A DNA stretch of 61,110 nt, from the NCBI GenBank assembly GCA_964425745.1, contig CAYRNW010000016.1:1-61110 (forward strand), given 5' to 3'. The notes under the pieces are model-generated. The model did not search any database and had not been told where the DNA came from. It worked only from the letters and a program-made list of their open reading frames with translations. Position numbers and translations under genes: made by a program. Positions within the stretch are counted from its first letter, which is position 1, and each line of letters starts with the position of its first letter. Shown in pieces: positions 16,638 to 25,950 of the stretch. This stretch comes from CALCNS01 sp964425745. Its GTDB lineage: Bacteria; Bacillota; JAAYKD01.

Positions 16638-18307
16638 AATTTCTTCTCAACATTTAGATTCCCAGCGCGATCCGATTGAACTTGAATCACTAAATTAGCA
16701 TTTTCTTTGGTTTTTCGAACCGTCCACACCACACGTTTACGCATGTTGCGTTGATATCCTGCACGGCCGAAAGTATACCACCCTTCACGGGCAAACATGA
16801 ATCCGTCGAGTTGACCGAGCTTCTCTTTGTCTTTTCCGGTAATGATTTCAAAATCACCGGAAATCATAGCGGTGATGTCCTTGACCATTTTAAGCTGTAA
16901 AGCTTTTGTTGTTACATTCGTGGGTAACCATCCTCGGTTCGCCAAATCCAATGTTATCGTATAAATTTGATCTTCTTCAGCTCGAATCTCGAGCTTTTCA
17001 ATCATGATTTCAGGAAGAGCGGCTGCATGTTTTAAGCTGAACGCATGGTTCCTCTCACATTCGTCTTGGAGACGCGTTAGCCATGGATTTTGAGCAAAAT
17101 ACTTAGGATGCCAACCACCAATTTCCACTTCGCCAAGTTGTGGGTGTTGGAAAGGAGTCCAAGGCATAAAAGCTTCGCCGTTCAAGGCTTCATCGTTCCA
17201 TTTCAATTTCAATAATTCATCTTCTTCACTGAAACTACGTTCGGTGAAGTTTTTCTTACCGGTTTTTCCGGCTTGTTGCAATGGATCCCATAGTTCCGTT
17301 GAAAATCCGAGTAAACCACGGTGTTCGTAGGACCAATCGACAAAGACTCCATAAATCGGGTCTCCAGTAAAGCCTTCCAAAATGGAAATGCAAGGATACC
17401 CGGTTAGATCTTCACCGATTTTTCCTAATTCTTTATACGCCATGACATCTGCTTTGGGCAGGGCTTTATCTGGAGTGTTGCCCGAAGGACGTAAAATGGC
17501 ACCTGACATCGTATGGTATGCTTGCAGAGCACCGATATTGGGGTGGTCTTGGATGAACTTCACCATTGCTAGCGCTTCCGGTTCCGATAATGGGAAAGCA
17601 CCGCCGCCTCTTTGTGTGGGTTGCCATCCCGATGGGAAGTTGCGATTCATATCTAAATTCCATTGATCAGGAGCCGGCGTGATGGGGCCTCCCTTGTAAT
17701 TATGAATGGTCCCTTCCAAGTAAAGGTTATAGAAGTCACCCTCAAAATCTCCCGGATTTCGCGGAATCAAAAGGCGAGCATCCTTTTCAGAGACTTTGAA
17801 AATACCCAATTCATCTTTGACACGCATGAAACGAACCAAACCATCGTTGTCTAAATCGTCGGGATAAAGAGCACCATCGATTCGATCTTCCCAATCGGGA
17901 TTTAATCGGGTCACGGAACGGAGCATGAAGGGAGAATTCAAGTACAATTCAGCACCATCGGGATTGACCCTGGGAATCATATACCAGGTTCGTTGGTCGA
18001 GTAAATGTTTTATTTGTGCATCCTGAGCGTACAAATGCAATAATTCATAAATGGTGTGTAAACAAACATGGGATGCTGTGACTTCGCCCGCGTGAATGTT
18101 CCCGTCAATGTAAATTGCGGGTTTATCGGTATGAAGACCAGTTTCTTTGTTGGTGAGAATCAGGCACCAAATATCACGACCTTCTTGACTCTTGCCGATG
18201 CTTATTTTCTCAGCAAGCGTCGGATACTCGGCTACCGCGGTGTCAAAAAAAGATTCGATTTCGGAGTAGGTATAATAGTGATCATAGGTTAACGTTAGTT
18301 TAGTCAA
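16634..18307 (-). CDS. M14 family zinc carboxypeptidase
   Basis: About 557 residues. Zinc ligands of the M14 fold are visible as His and Glu in DGNIHAGEVTASHV and a third His in LQAYHTMSGAILRPSG. Substrate-binding segments are MIPRVNPDGAELY and DMNRNFPSGW, and the catalytic Glu is probably in GFSTELWDP. It should remove C-terminal residues from peptides. No signal peptide is seen, so it is probably cytoplasmic. A beta-rich C-terminal extension (about 430-557) follows the catalytic domain. Start: TTG at 18307 lies 7 bases after AGGAGGG; an ATG at 18313 sits too close to it, and one at 18334 lacks a site. Confidence 0.9.
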   Translation of the reverse strand: MTKLTLTYDHYYTYSEIESFFDTAVAEYPTLAEKISIGKSQEGRDIWCLILTNKETGLHTDKPAIYIDGNIHAGEVTASHVCLHTIYELLHLYAQDAQIKHLLDQRTWYMIPRVNPDGAELYLNSPFMLRSVTRLNPDWEDRIDGALYPDDLDNDGLVRFMRVKDELGIFKVSEKDARLLIPRNPGDFEGDFYNLYLEGTIHNYKGGPITPAPDQWNLDMNRNFPSGWQPTQRGGGAFPLSEPEALAMVKFIQDHPNIGALQAYHTMSGAILRPSGNTPDKALPKADVMAYKELGKIGEDLTGYPCISILEGFTGDPIYGVFVDWSYEHRGLLGFSTELWDPLQQAGKTGKKNFTERSFSEEDELLKLKWNDEALNGEAFMPWTPFQHPQLGEVEIGGWHPKYFAQNPWLTRLQDECERNHAFSLKHAAALPEIMIEKLEIRAEEDQIYTITLDLANRGWLPTNVTTKALQLKMVKDITAMISGDFEIITGKDKEKLGQLDGFMFAREGWYTFGRAGYQRNMRKRVVWTVRKTKENANLVIQVQSDRAGNLNVEKKF

Positions 18308-18492
18308 ATTCATCCCTCCTATTCTTTTCGTCATGCAATATTTCGCGGGGTTGATTCCAAAATCCTTCCGAGTAACGAATATTGCCTTTGTCGAAAGAAA
18401 TCATCTTTTTCACCAGAAATCGCATTTAAATTGCAGGTAGATTCCACTGTGCCGGCGAAATTGATAAGGTCATTAAGAAGAGGAGGGATATC

Positions 18493-19791
18493 ATGGCTTA
18501 TCGAGCAGAACAACATAAAAATGGTAATTTTGACGGGGATTGGTTTGGAAAGATTCTCCCTTTACGACAGCAAGCAGAGGTCATCAATCGTTGGTTAACC
18601 TTACGATTGGAAACGGTTTTACCCAAAATCATGAAACGTGAAGATTTCGACATGTGGATCGTGGCATGCAGGGAATATAATGAAGATCCCGTATTTATGT
18701 CGCTTATTCCTGAACCCGGGATGAGCGCCAGAAGATTAACGGTGCTGGTGTTCCACAGACAAGAAGATGGGACTGTAGAGCGATTTGTTTTGGCAAGGGC
18801 CGGTATAGGTGGCGATTTGTATCAACCTGTCTGGAATCAAGAATTAGGGGATCAATGGACAAATCTCAGAGCCATGCTTGAACAACGGCAGCCGAAGCGA
18901 ATTGGAATCAATGTGGGTCATACTTTTGCCTTTGGAGATGGACTTACACATGCTCTCTATGAAGAAATGATGTCGGCTATCGGAGAAACCTTCGCTTCTC
19001 GTTGTGCATCTGCAGAACGTTTAGCGGTTGGTTGGCTTGAAGAACGGACCTATGAAGAAACCGTGGCGTATGAAGGTATTATGCAAATCGCACACGGGGT
19101 GATCTCTGAGGCCTTTTCTTCTCGTGTCGTTCATCCCGGGATAACGACTGCAGAAGATGTGGTTTGGTGGATTCGCCAGCGTTTTGTAGATCTAGGGTTA
19201 AAACCATGGTTCCAACCCAGCGTTTCTATTCAACGTCGGGGAGCGGTCGGGTTGGGGAGTGTATCCTCAAATGAGATCATCATGCCAGGAGATTTGTTGC
19301 ATTGTGATGTTGGCTTTGGGTATCTGCGCCTAAACACCGATACACAACAGAATGCTTATGTTCTTAGACGCGGCGAAAAAGATGCACCAAAAGGGCTCAA
19401 GAATGCTTTAAAGGCAGCGAATCGTTTACAAGATATCGTTCGTCAAGAGATGAGAGTGGGACGAACCGGTAATGAGATTTTGCAGTCTTCCAGAGAGATT
19501 GCATTATCTGAAGGGTTAGTTCCACGAATTTATAATCATCCAATTGGATATCACGGACATGGAGCGGGAACAACGATTGGCTTATTCGATATGCAAGAAG
19601 GTGTTCCGGGAAGAGGGGATTATCCTCTGTATGAATCAACCTGTCACGCGCTTGAGTTGAATGTAAAATTCCCGGTGCCTGAGTGGGATGATCAAGAAGT
19701 AACTATGGCGTTGGAACAAACCATTTTAATCCGAGATGAGCATGCTTGGTTTTTAGATGGCAGACAAAAAAGCTTACATTTGATTCGCTAA
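18493..19791 (+). CDS. M24 family metallopeptidase (Xaa-Pro aminopeptidase-like)
   Basis: 432 residues. A creatinase-like N-terminal domain (to about residue 185) precedes a pita-bread M24 domain. Metal ligands are recognisable as Asp in LLHCDVGFG and NTDTQQ, His in HPIGYHGHGAG, and Glu residues in HALELNVKF and MALEQTILI. The family cleaves N-terminal residues ahead of proline. GAGGAGGG precedes the ATG. It is probably co-transcribed with the small membrane peptide and the S9 peptidase downstream, and divergent from the M14 carboxypeptidase. Confidence 0.9.
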   Translation: MAYRAEQHKNGNFDGDWFGKILPLRQQAEVINRWLTLRLETVLPKIMKREDFDMWIVACREYNEDPVFMSLIPEPGMSARRLTVLVFHRQEDGTVERFVLARAGIGGDLYQPVWNQELGDQWTNLRAMLEQRQPKRIGINVGHTFAFGDGLTHALYEEMMSAIGETFASRCASAERLAVGWLEERTYEETVAYEGIMQIAHGVISEAFSSRVVHPGITTAEDVVWWIRQRFVDLGLKPWFQPSVSIQRRGAVGLGSVSSNEIIMPGDLLHCDVGFGYLRLNTDTQQNAYVLRRGEKDAPKGLKNALKAANRLQDIVRQEMRVGRTGNEILQSSREIALSEGLVPRIYNHPIGYHGHGAGTTIGLFDMQEGVPGRGDYPLYESTCHALELNVKFPVPEWDDQEVTMALEQTILIRDEHAWFLDGRQKSLHLIR

Positions 19792-19803
19792 AGGATGAGG
19801 GTT

Positions 19804-19899
19804 ATGAATAATCGAGTAAAAAAGATTTTAGTGTGGATTTTAGTGGCAGCTATGGTACTGCCGATGACGATTACTGTAATCAGTTCCTTGTTTCGCTAA
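19804..19899 (+). CDS. 31-residue single-span membrane peptide
   Basis: The frame reads MNNRVKKILVWILVAAMVLP then MTITVISSLFR. It has a basic N-terminus, one hydrophobic helix and a short basic end. AGGATGAGGG lies just upstream. It sits in the 129-base gap between the M24 and S9 peptidase genes, all on the plus strand. It resembles the many tiny single-helix proteins of Bacillota (such as DUF4044-like peptides), but I cannot assign a family. It is short enough to be missed by standard gene calling. Confidence 0.6.
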   Translation: MNNRVKKILVWILVAAMVLPMTITVISSLFR

Positions 19900-19920
19900 A
19901 ACAGAAAAGGAGATTTACTA

Positions 19921-21903
19921 ATGAAACCGTTTCGAGTGAATGATTTAACCAATTTCAAAGGAGTGGGTGCTGCTGTAGTATCCCCCAATGGTGAGCAAGT
20001 TGTTTATGTTGTCAGTGAGATTTTAGAAAAAGAGAACGGATATCGTTCTAGCCTTTGGCTCAAGAAAGGGGAAGAACGGCTACCCTTAACCAATGGCCAA
20101 AAACCAGCAACCCGCGATAATAATCCCAAATGGTCTCCCGACGCTACACAGATTGGATTTATTTCGAATCGCAGTGGTACGAATCAGGTATGGGTCTTAT
20201 CCATGGTTGGGGGAGAAGCCCGGCAGGTCAGCAATTTGTTTAAGGGAGTTAGTTCTTTTCAATGGGCGCACGATAGCAAAAAAATCTATATTTCCGGGAA
20301 AGAAGAAACCCCGGAAGATAAACCCCGTGAAGGCTCTACTTTCACCCATGTGACCCGATTACATTACAAAATGAATGGAGTCGGCTACTATGATCGCTTT
20401 TGGAATCAAATTTGGTCTATTGAATTAGAAAGCGGCAAAATGGATCGATTGACCAACGGAGACTTTCATTGTGGAGAACCACACCCGTCTCCCGATGGAA
20501 AATGGGTGGCTTTTTCCTCGAATCGCACTGGGGAAGAGCAAGACACGATCAATGATTTGTGGTTGTTATCGTTGAGCGATGGTAATTTAACCAATTTGAC
20601 TCAGCAGAAAGTTGCGTTCCAAGGCATTTCCTGGCTCAAAGACAGCAAAGGCATAGTTTATGCCGGACACCACAAGGGACCGATTCCTGGGGCTCAAGCT
20701 GAAATTTGGAGCGTTGACCTCAAAGGGAAGCACACCTTGTTGACTCCCGATTTCCCATACATGGTGGGAACCGCAGCAGGTTCGGACGTTCGTATGGACA
20801 GCGGGAATAACGGACCCAGTGTTGCAACCTGTGGCAAGTATGTACTATTTACAGCAACCAACGGGGGTAATGCGTATTTGTATCAACTTACCTTAGAAAC
20901 CGGTGAAATCAACGTTCTTTATGGGGAAGGAGATATGGCTGTATTTAGCTTTCATGAAGCTAAAGGTGTTTGTGTGTTAAATAAAACCACTCCTGAAACA
21001 ACAGCAGACCTATGGTTAGCAGATTTGAAAGTAGGAGAAACATTCCATCCCATAACAGCAATCAACGAAGCTCTCTTTGCGGACCGTTGGGTGTCAAAAG
21101 CAGAAGTGATCCATTTTAATCATCCCGATGGCACCATTTTGGAAGGGTGGTTGTTAAAACCCTTCGGTTATGAAGAAGGACAACAATATCCTCTGGTTAT
21201 GGAGATTCATGGTGGGCCGAATACGGCCTATGGTAATAGTTTCTTTCACGAATTCCAAGTTTTAGCTGGCTTGGGCTATGGTGTTTTCTACGGCAATCCT
21301 AGAGGTTCGACCGGTTATGGGGAAGAGTTTGCAAAAGCCATCATTGGAGACTGGTGTGGCGTCGATGCCGACGATTTACTCTTTATGGCGAATGAGGTTA
21401 GCAAGTTGCATTGGGTTGATGCCACAAGAATGGGAGTGACCGGTGGAAGTCAAGGAGGATACTTCACCAACTGGTTGGTAGGTCACACTGAACTCTTTAA
21501 AGCAGCGGTTACCCAGAGAAGTATGTCGAATATGCTGAGCAAATATGGAACGGCTGATAACGGTTGGACACACGATAAACGAGGTATGGGTGGTGCCGAT
21601 ATTTGGGATAGCGAAGACTTGCTCATGGAGCGTTCACCGATTCGCTATGCACCGAAGGTAAAAACGCCTTTACTCTTTATCCATAGTGATCAAGATTTCC
21701 GTTGCCCCTTAGAGCAAGCAGAACAATTCTATGTTGCTCTGAAACGATTAGGGGTTGAGACTGAAATGGTCATCTTTAAAGGTGAAAATCACGAGCTGTC
21801 TCGTGGCGGAAAACCAGCGAATCGTTTGACCCGACTGGATTATATGATGAATTGGTTTAAGAAATATCTAGGTGAAGTTGAACCTGAAGTTCTTGAAGTA
21901 TAG
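19921..21903 (+). CDS. S9 family prolyl oligopeptidase-like peptidase (copy 1)
   Basis: 660 residues. An N-terminal beta-propeller of WD40/PD40-like repeats (for example NNPKWSPDATQIGFISNRSG and EPHPSPDGKWVAFSSNRTG) gates a C-terminal alpha/beta hydrolase. The catalytic triad is Ser510 (GGSQGG), Asp592 (SDQDFRCP) and His624 (ENHELSRGG). No signal peptide, so probably cytoplasmic degradation of imported peptides. It is clearly paralogous to the gene at 33735-35705, sharing blocks such as GVTGGS-GGY-TNW and the ENHELSR motif. Confidence 0.95.
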   Translation: MKPFRVNDLTNFKGVGAAVVSPNGEQVVYVVSEILEKENGYRSSLWLKKGEERLPLTNGQKPATRDNNPKWSPDATQIGFISNRSGTNQVWVLSMVGGEARQVSNLFKGVSSFQWAHDSKKIYISGKEETPEDKPREGSTFTHVTRLHYKMNGVGYYDRFWNQIWSIELESGKMDRLTNGDFHCGEPHPSPDGKWVAFSSNRTGEEQDTINDLWLLSLSDGNLTNLTQQKVAFQGISWLKDSKGIVYAGHHKGPIPGAQAEIWSVDLKGKHTLLTPDFPYMVGTAAGSDVRMDSGNNGPSVATCGKYVLFTATNGGNAYLYQLTLETGEINVLYGEGDMAVFSFHEAKGVCVLNKTTPETTADLWLADLKVGETFHPITAINEALFADRWVSKAEVIHFNHPDGTILEGWLLKPFGYEEGQQYPLVMEIHGGPNTAYGNSFFHEFQVLAGLGYGVFYGNPRGSTGYGEEFAKAIIGDWCGVDADDLLFMANEVSKLHWVDATRMGVTGGSQGGYFTNWLVGHTELFKAAVTQRSMSNMLSKYGTADNGWTHDKRGMGGADIWDSEDLLMERSPIRYAPKVKTPLLFIHSDQDFRCPLEQAEQFYVALKRLGVETEMVIFKGENHELSRGGKPANRLTRLDYMMNWFKKYLGEVEPEVLEV

Positions 21904-21917
21904 GATTTTCAATAAAT

Positions 21918-21952
21918 AGATCACCGGCTCGATTTAATCGAGCCGGTGATCT
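21918..21952. terminator. Bidirectional hairpin between S9 peptidase and exporter genes
   Basis: Perfect 17-bp arms, AGATCACCGGCTCGATT and its complement, nearly touching at the centre. It lies between the converging S9 gene and the ThrE-type exporter genes. The flanking U-tracts are weak (TGTTTAT), but the stem is very stable. Confidence 0.75.
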
Positions 21953-21954
21953 GT

Positions 21955-22407
21955 TTATAGATTTTTCTTTTGACGACGATGTTCCCAAAAAGTTCTCCAA
22001 CTTCGATTAAAGCGGAGCATAATCAATTCTGAAACGCTCAATCCACCGGCAATGGCCAAAGTTGAGGAGATGACGCTGATGACACCTTGGCCGGCTAAGC
22101 TTGAATTTCCTTCAATAGCAAATCGCAAAGCGTTATAAGCAGCAGCTCCCGGAACTAAAACAATAATGGCGGGGATAATCATAGTGGTGACCGGTTGGTG
22201 TAAGCGAGGTGCAAAGAGATAAGCGATAACACCAATGGTGAACGCAGCGAAAGCTGTTCCAAAAATATCGTGTGATATCCAATATTTAGACATCATCCAA
22301 GCTAAAGAACCGGAAATTCCGGCGATTAGAGTGGGGCGTAAAGGAACATCGAACAAATAAGCGTAGCAAACGACAGCAAGGAAGGCAAAGAGGAAATCAA
22401 GTTCCAT
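21955..22407 (-). CDS. Threonine/serine exporter, small subunit (YjjB/ThrE_2-like)
   Basis: 150 residues with four or five membrane helices. The segment IIPAIIVLVPGAAAYNALRFAIEG is characteristic of the YjjB/ThrE_2 half of split threonine-serine exporters. A basic C-terminal tail (RRQKKNL) lies inside. The partner subunit ends 2 bases upstream. Together they correspond to the N- and C-terminal halves of one-piece ThrE exporters. Substrate specificity is inferred from family only. Confidence 0.88.
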   Translation of the reverse strand: MELDFLFAFLAVVCYAYLFDVPLRPTLIAGISGSLAWMMSKYWISHDIFGTAFAAFTIGVIAYLFAPRLHQPVTTMIIPAIIVLVPGAAAYNALRFAIEGNSSLAGQGVISVISSTLAIAGGLSVSELIMLRFNRSWRTFWEHRRQKKNL

Positions 22408-22409
22408 GA

Positions 22410-23171
22410 CTATAACCTCCCATGCAAAATTGTAAAAGCAGTATACACTCCTGCCGCAATGGTAATTAAAGAAATCATAGCTTCCGATAATCGAGCTGTG
22501 CCGCTAATCAAGTCCCCATTTGTTAGTTCTCGGATGCTTGTGGTAAGAGGGACACCCGGCAAGAGAAGAAATAAGGCCGCCAAAAGAACTCGGTCTACCG
22601 CAGTTTGTGCGAGCGAGGGATATAAAAGGGTCGCCATGGCTAAAATGAAGCTTGTGAGAAAGGTCGAAAGGTACTCGGGGATCTTCCATTTGTTCAAAAG
22701 ATCGACCATTAAGCTGGCAAAAAAGCCATTCATCGTGGCAAAGAAGAGAGGAATCGGCATACGGAGTTGGAAAAGGAGAGAGAAAGCAAAAGCACCGCAA
22801 GCAGAGGCTAATGCTTTTCTTAAGGGGAAAGAGTGAGGAGGGGCTACTAAGAGCTCATTTAGCTGGAATAAGGCATCATCATACGAAAGATTGTTATTAC
22901 AAAATTCACGAGAAATGTGATTTACCTGCGCGATTAGTCGCAAGCCCGTTCTTCTCATTTTCACTCTTCGGATGTAGGTGTAAACCTGTTGATTCATCGA
23001 AAAGCTGGCCTGTATGCCAGATAAGACTGCTAAAACATCGACTCTCTGTGCACCCAAAGCTTTCGCCATACGCTCGATTGTTTGTTCGACTCGAAAGATC
23101 TCGGCCCCGTTGATTAGCAAGATCTCGCCTGCCAACATCGGTAGCTGAAACCGTTCCATCCATCGATCCAT
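22410..23171 (-). CDS. Threonine/serine exporter, large subunit (YjjP/DUF1212-like)
   Basis: 253 residues from the ATG at 23171, preceded by AAGGAGGG. The N-terminal cytoplasmic part contains LAGEILLINGAEIFRVEQTIERM and VLAVLSGIQASF, typical of the ThrE domain. Five or so membrane helices follow, including LLPGVPLTTSIRELTNGDLISG. It is co-transcribed with the small subunit. An exporter of threonine and serine would relieve amino-acid overload during growth on peptides, which fits the many peptidases nearby. Confidence 0.88.
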   Translation of the reverse strand: MDRWMERFQLPMLAGEILLINGAEIFRVEQTIERMAKALGAQRVDVLAVLSGIQASFSMNQQVYTYIRRVKMRRTGLRLIAQVNHISREFCNNNLSYDDALFQLNELLVAPPHSFPLRKALASACGAFAFSLLFQLRMPIPLFFATMNGFFASLMVDLLNKWKIPEYLSTFLTSFILAMATLLYPSLAQTAVDRVLLAALFLLLPGVPLTTSIRELTNGDLISGTARLSEAMISLITIAAGVYTAFTILHGRL

Positions 23172-23326
23172 GAGCAACCCTCCTTTGCTGGTGTTGTCCT
23201 CATTTTCGCTTGTTTTGGCAGAGGTGTCAAGAGGAAAATTACGAGGTTTTTTTTGAGATGACTTGCATATCTCAGAAAATATGGTAAGATTAATTGTCAC
23301 GACATTGAAGAAAGGGCGGATTGAGG

Positions 23327-23773
23327 ATGGATATCATCGGTATCATAATATTAGCGGTCATCGGCAATAAGTTGATTAAATCAAATAAAAATAACACTAC
23401 CGCTCGTACCTCACGTGTGAACCCATCTTCGGATTACGACCTTGAACGCGAGGCGAAACGCCAACAGCGATTAGAGGAGCGAAGCAGGAGAGAAACAAGA
23501 ACCTCCCATTATACAGAGCGAGTGGAAACCTTATCGGAAGAATCGATCTATGCCTGTATTCAATTGGTTCAAGAATATAGTACAATGGCCCAAATGCAAC
23601 GGTCTCAGCTAGAATCAAAAATGAATGAACAGGTCAAAGCGCAATTTTATCACATGTTCAACTGTCTTTGGCAAATGACGGAAATACAGCAATTGGAGTA
23701 TTTGACCCAGCAAAGTCGTAATGGACTTTATGGTCAGATTGGCACCTTTGCGACTCGATATTTTCGTAGATGA
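23327..23773 (+). CDS. Small membrane-anchored protein of unknown function
   Basis: About 148 residues. I prefer the ATG at 23327, 7 bases after GGGCGG; a TTG at 23321 is also possible. A short hydrophobic N-terminus (DIIGIIILAVIGNKLI) is followed by a highly charged basic region (REAKRQQRLEERSRRETR). A helical C-terminal part is rich in Gln and Tyr (residues 75-148) and ends FATRYFRR. No known domain is recognised. It lies 28 bases upstream of the phosphatidylserine decarboxylase gene and is likely co-transcribed with it. Confidence 0.7.
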   Translation: MDIIGIIILAVIGNKLIKSNKNNTTARTSRVNPSSDYDLEREAKRQQRLEERSRRETRTSHYTERVETLSEESIYACIQLVQEYSTMAQMQRSQLESKMNEQVKAQFYHMFNCLWQMTEIQQLEYLTQQSRNGLYGQIGTFATRYFRR

Positions 23774-23801
23774 GGGTTTATAGAATAGGAGTAGATGATA
23801 C

Positions 23802-24617
23802 GTGAAACAGATTCGGATTTGGGTAGATCATTTTTTGTTATGGCTGATATCGTACCCAATCTTATCAAAATTCTTGCGATTTCTCTATTCTCAGCCCATC
23901 AGTTATTTTTTTCTCCCCCTCTATTGCAAATGGTTTGATGTCTGTGTAGAGGAGGCAGAAAAACCGTTGTGGGCATATCGCAGTTTGAGAGATTTTTTTT
24001 GCAGACATATCCAAATGGAATTTCGACCGATTGATAAAAAGACGAATACCTTTACCAGTCCGGTAGATGGAGTAATTATTGCAAAAGGTGAAATACGCAA
24101 AGGACAGCTATTACAAGTCAAAGGGAGCAGCTATTCTTTACAAAGTTTATTAGATTCACCTTCCATGTCAGAAGCGTTTCAAGGCGGAAATTATTTGACC
24201 ATTTATATGTCACCGGGAAAATATCATCGAGTTCATGCTTCTACGAATGGATTATTGGTTGACAGCAGATCGATCAAAGGCAAGCGTTTTCCGGTCAACC
24301 GATTTAGTCGGTTGCGCATCGGTGAATTGTATCCTAGAAATGAACGCTTAATTTCTTACTTTCATTCCCCACACGGCCTACATAGCTTGGTCATGGTAGG
24401 TTCTTGTCAAGTCGGTTCTGTTCAAATGACAAATCCAAAGGCCAGCAATGGCAGAGAAGATTGGTATCAAGTAGAAAAAGGTCAAGAAATCGCCTGGTTT
24501 GACTTTGGATCAACAGTCATCTTACTTTGGCCAAAAGGTCGTGTAGATTTGGCAGAAAAGAAGCAAATTGGTGATGAAGTTTTAGTGGGTGAAATTATTG
24601 CAACAGCGATAGCGTAG
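23802..24617 (+). CDS. psd: Phosphatidylserine decarboxylase proenzyme
   Basis: 271 residues, starting at GTG with AGGAG 10 bases upstream. It makes phosphatidylethanolamine from phosphatidylserine at the membrane. Autocleavage should occur in FGST between Gly236 and Ser237, which becomes the pyruvoyl group; FGST replaces the commoner LGST. Catalytic Asp and His are in SPVDGVI and YMSPGKYHRVHA. A hydrophobic N-terminus (residues 10-40) fits membrane attachment. The phosphatidylserine synthase gene is not in the window. Confidence 0.95.
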   Translation: MKQIRIWVDHFLLWLISYPILSKFLRFLYSQPISYFFLPLYCKWFDVCVEEAEKPLWAYRSLRDFFCRHIQMEFRPIDKKTNTFTSPVDGVIIAKGEIRKGQLLQVKGSSYSLQSLLDSPSMSEAFQGGNYLTIYMSPGKYHRVHASTNGLLVDSRSIKGKRFPVNRFSRLRIGELYPRNERLISYFHSPHGLHSLVMVGSCQVGSVQMTNPKASNGREDWYQVEKGQEIAWFDFGSTVILLWPKGRVDLAEKKQIGDEVLVGEIIATAIA

Positions 24618-24634
24618 GTTATCGCTGTTTTTTT
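24603..24634 (+). terminator. Terminator overlapping the psd stop
   Basis: ACAGCGATA and TATCGCTGT pair around GCGTAGGT and are followed by TTTTTTT. The left arm lies inside the last psd codons. Confidence 0.85.
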
Positions 24635-24715
24635 AATTTATTTTGTAAATACAGAAGGGTTTTGGTCACCGAAGTACAAATTGAATAGCAAATATAGAAA
24701 GTGGAGGAAGATTTT

Positions 24716-25903
24716 ATGAAGTATGATTTTAATCAAATCCCCAATCGTCTCTTGAGCAACTCATCTAAATGGAGCAAAAACACTCGGGCGTATCAAAAAG
24801 GGGACCTTATCCCCATGCCTGTAGCCGACAGTGATTTTCCCACATGTCCGGAAGTCGTCAATGCCTTGAAAGAATATGTTGAACAAGGTGCCTATGGTTA
24901 TAGTTCGGATCGACCAACGCTCATCCCGGCGATACAGAACTGGCTAAAAGAACGGTTTGATTGGGAAGTAAAACCGGAATGGATCGATTTTAATTCTGGA
25001 GTTATGGACGGTTGTTTTAGTGTTCTGTCAGTTGTAACCAAACCCGGTGACGGCGTTATCATTCAAAATCCGGTCTATCCTCCGTTTTATGCATCCACCA
25101 AAAACTGTGGTTGTAATATTATTTTAAATCCTTTGAAATGTGAAGATTGCAATTATATGATGGACTATGACCATTTGGAGAGCCTTTTTAATGGTACTCA
25201 GCCAAAACCGAAAGTATTCATCCTATGTTCCCCTCACAATGCCACCGGACGCGTATGGAGTAAAGAAGAACTGCAACGTCTTTTTGACATACTTCTCAAA
25301 CACGACTGCTTCATCATCTCCGATGAAATCCATTTCGATATCGTTCGTTCCGGCTTCAAACATCATACAGTAGGGACATTTGGTAAGGAAGTCGAACAAA
25401 GAATGGCCCTTTTGACAGCTGCTTCTAAAACCTTTAATCTGGCGGGCTTACGAACCAGCTACGTTGTGATTCCCAATGATGAAATTCGTGATGCTTACAA
25501 AAAATTTAGAACCGGACGTTCCGGTGGAAATTATTTTGGTAAGCTTGCAACAGAAATCAGTTACACTAAAGGGGTAGAATGGTTAGAACAAATGAAACAA
25601 CACATTGATCAGAATTTGACTTATATGGTGAATGTGATCAATCAACAATGTGCTCCGATGAGAGCTTATGTCCCTGAAGGAACGTATTTGCTTTGGGTCG
25701 ACTGCAGTGGATTAAAGATGAGTCAACCGGATTTAATGAAATGGTTCTTTGAAGATTTGAAATTGTCTTTTAACGATGGTACTCTCTATGGTGAAGGTGG
25801 AGAAGGCTTCGTAAGAATCAATGTGGCAACTTCAAGTGCCTTGGTAGAAGAAGCAACGGCACGATTAGTGCAAGGAGTTGCTCAGTGGAAAAGCCGTGCA
25901 TAA
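24716..25903 (+). CDS. patB: PatB/MalY-type cystathionine beta-lyase (PLP aminotransferase fold)
   Basis: 395 residues from the ATG at 24716, preceded by GGAGGAAG. A fold-type I PLP enzyme: the aldimine lysine is Lys238 in AASKTFNLAGLRTS. Other cofactor contacts are in SPHNATGRVWSKEEL and IISDEIHFDIV. MalY/PatB enzymes cleave cystathionine or cysteine to a thiol, ammonia and pyruvate. The N-terminal MPVADSDFPTCPEV also fits this branch rather than ordinary aspartate aminotransferases. It could serve methionine synthesis or sulfur-amino-acid breakdown. Confidence 0.9.
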   Translation: MKYDFNQIPNRLLSNSSKWSKNTRAYQKGDLIPMPVADSDFPTCPEVVNALKEYVEQGAYGYSSDRPTLIPAIQNWLKERFDWEVKPEWIDFNSGVMDGCFSVLSVVTKPGDGVIIQNPVYPPFYASTKNCGCNIILNPLKCEDCNYMMDYDHLESLFNGTQPKPKVFILCSPHNATGRVWSKEELQRLFDILLKHDCFIISDEIHFDIVRSGFKHHTVGTFGKEVEQRMALLTAASKTFNLAGLRTSYVVIPNDEIRDAYKKFRTGRSGGNYFGKLATEISYTKGVEWLEQMKQHIDQNLTYMVNVINQQCAPMRAYVPEGTYLLWVDCSGLKMSQPDLMKWFFEDLKLSFNDGTLYGEGGEGFVRINVATSSALVEEATARLVQGVAQWKSRA

Positions 25904-25907
25904 AACA

Positions 25908-25935
25908 AATGCCGCTGTCATTTGACAGCGGCATT
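25908..25935 (+). terminator. Hairpin between patB and the Nudix gene
   Basis: Perfect 13-bp arms (AATGCCGCTGTCA and its complement) begin 5 bases after the patB stop. They are followed by only a short T run (TTCTTAT), then immediately by the Nudix Shine-Dalgarno. It may act as a partial terminator or mRNA 3'-end stabiliser. Confidence 0.7.
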
Positions 25936-25950
25936 CTTATAGGAGGTTCT

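Noticed and set aside
24618..24715. Regulatory RNA between psd and patB
   Set aside because: Apart from the psd terminator and the patB ribosome site, no convincing structure or conserved motif is visible in this short gap.
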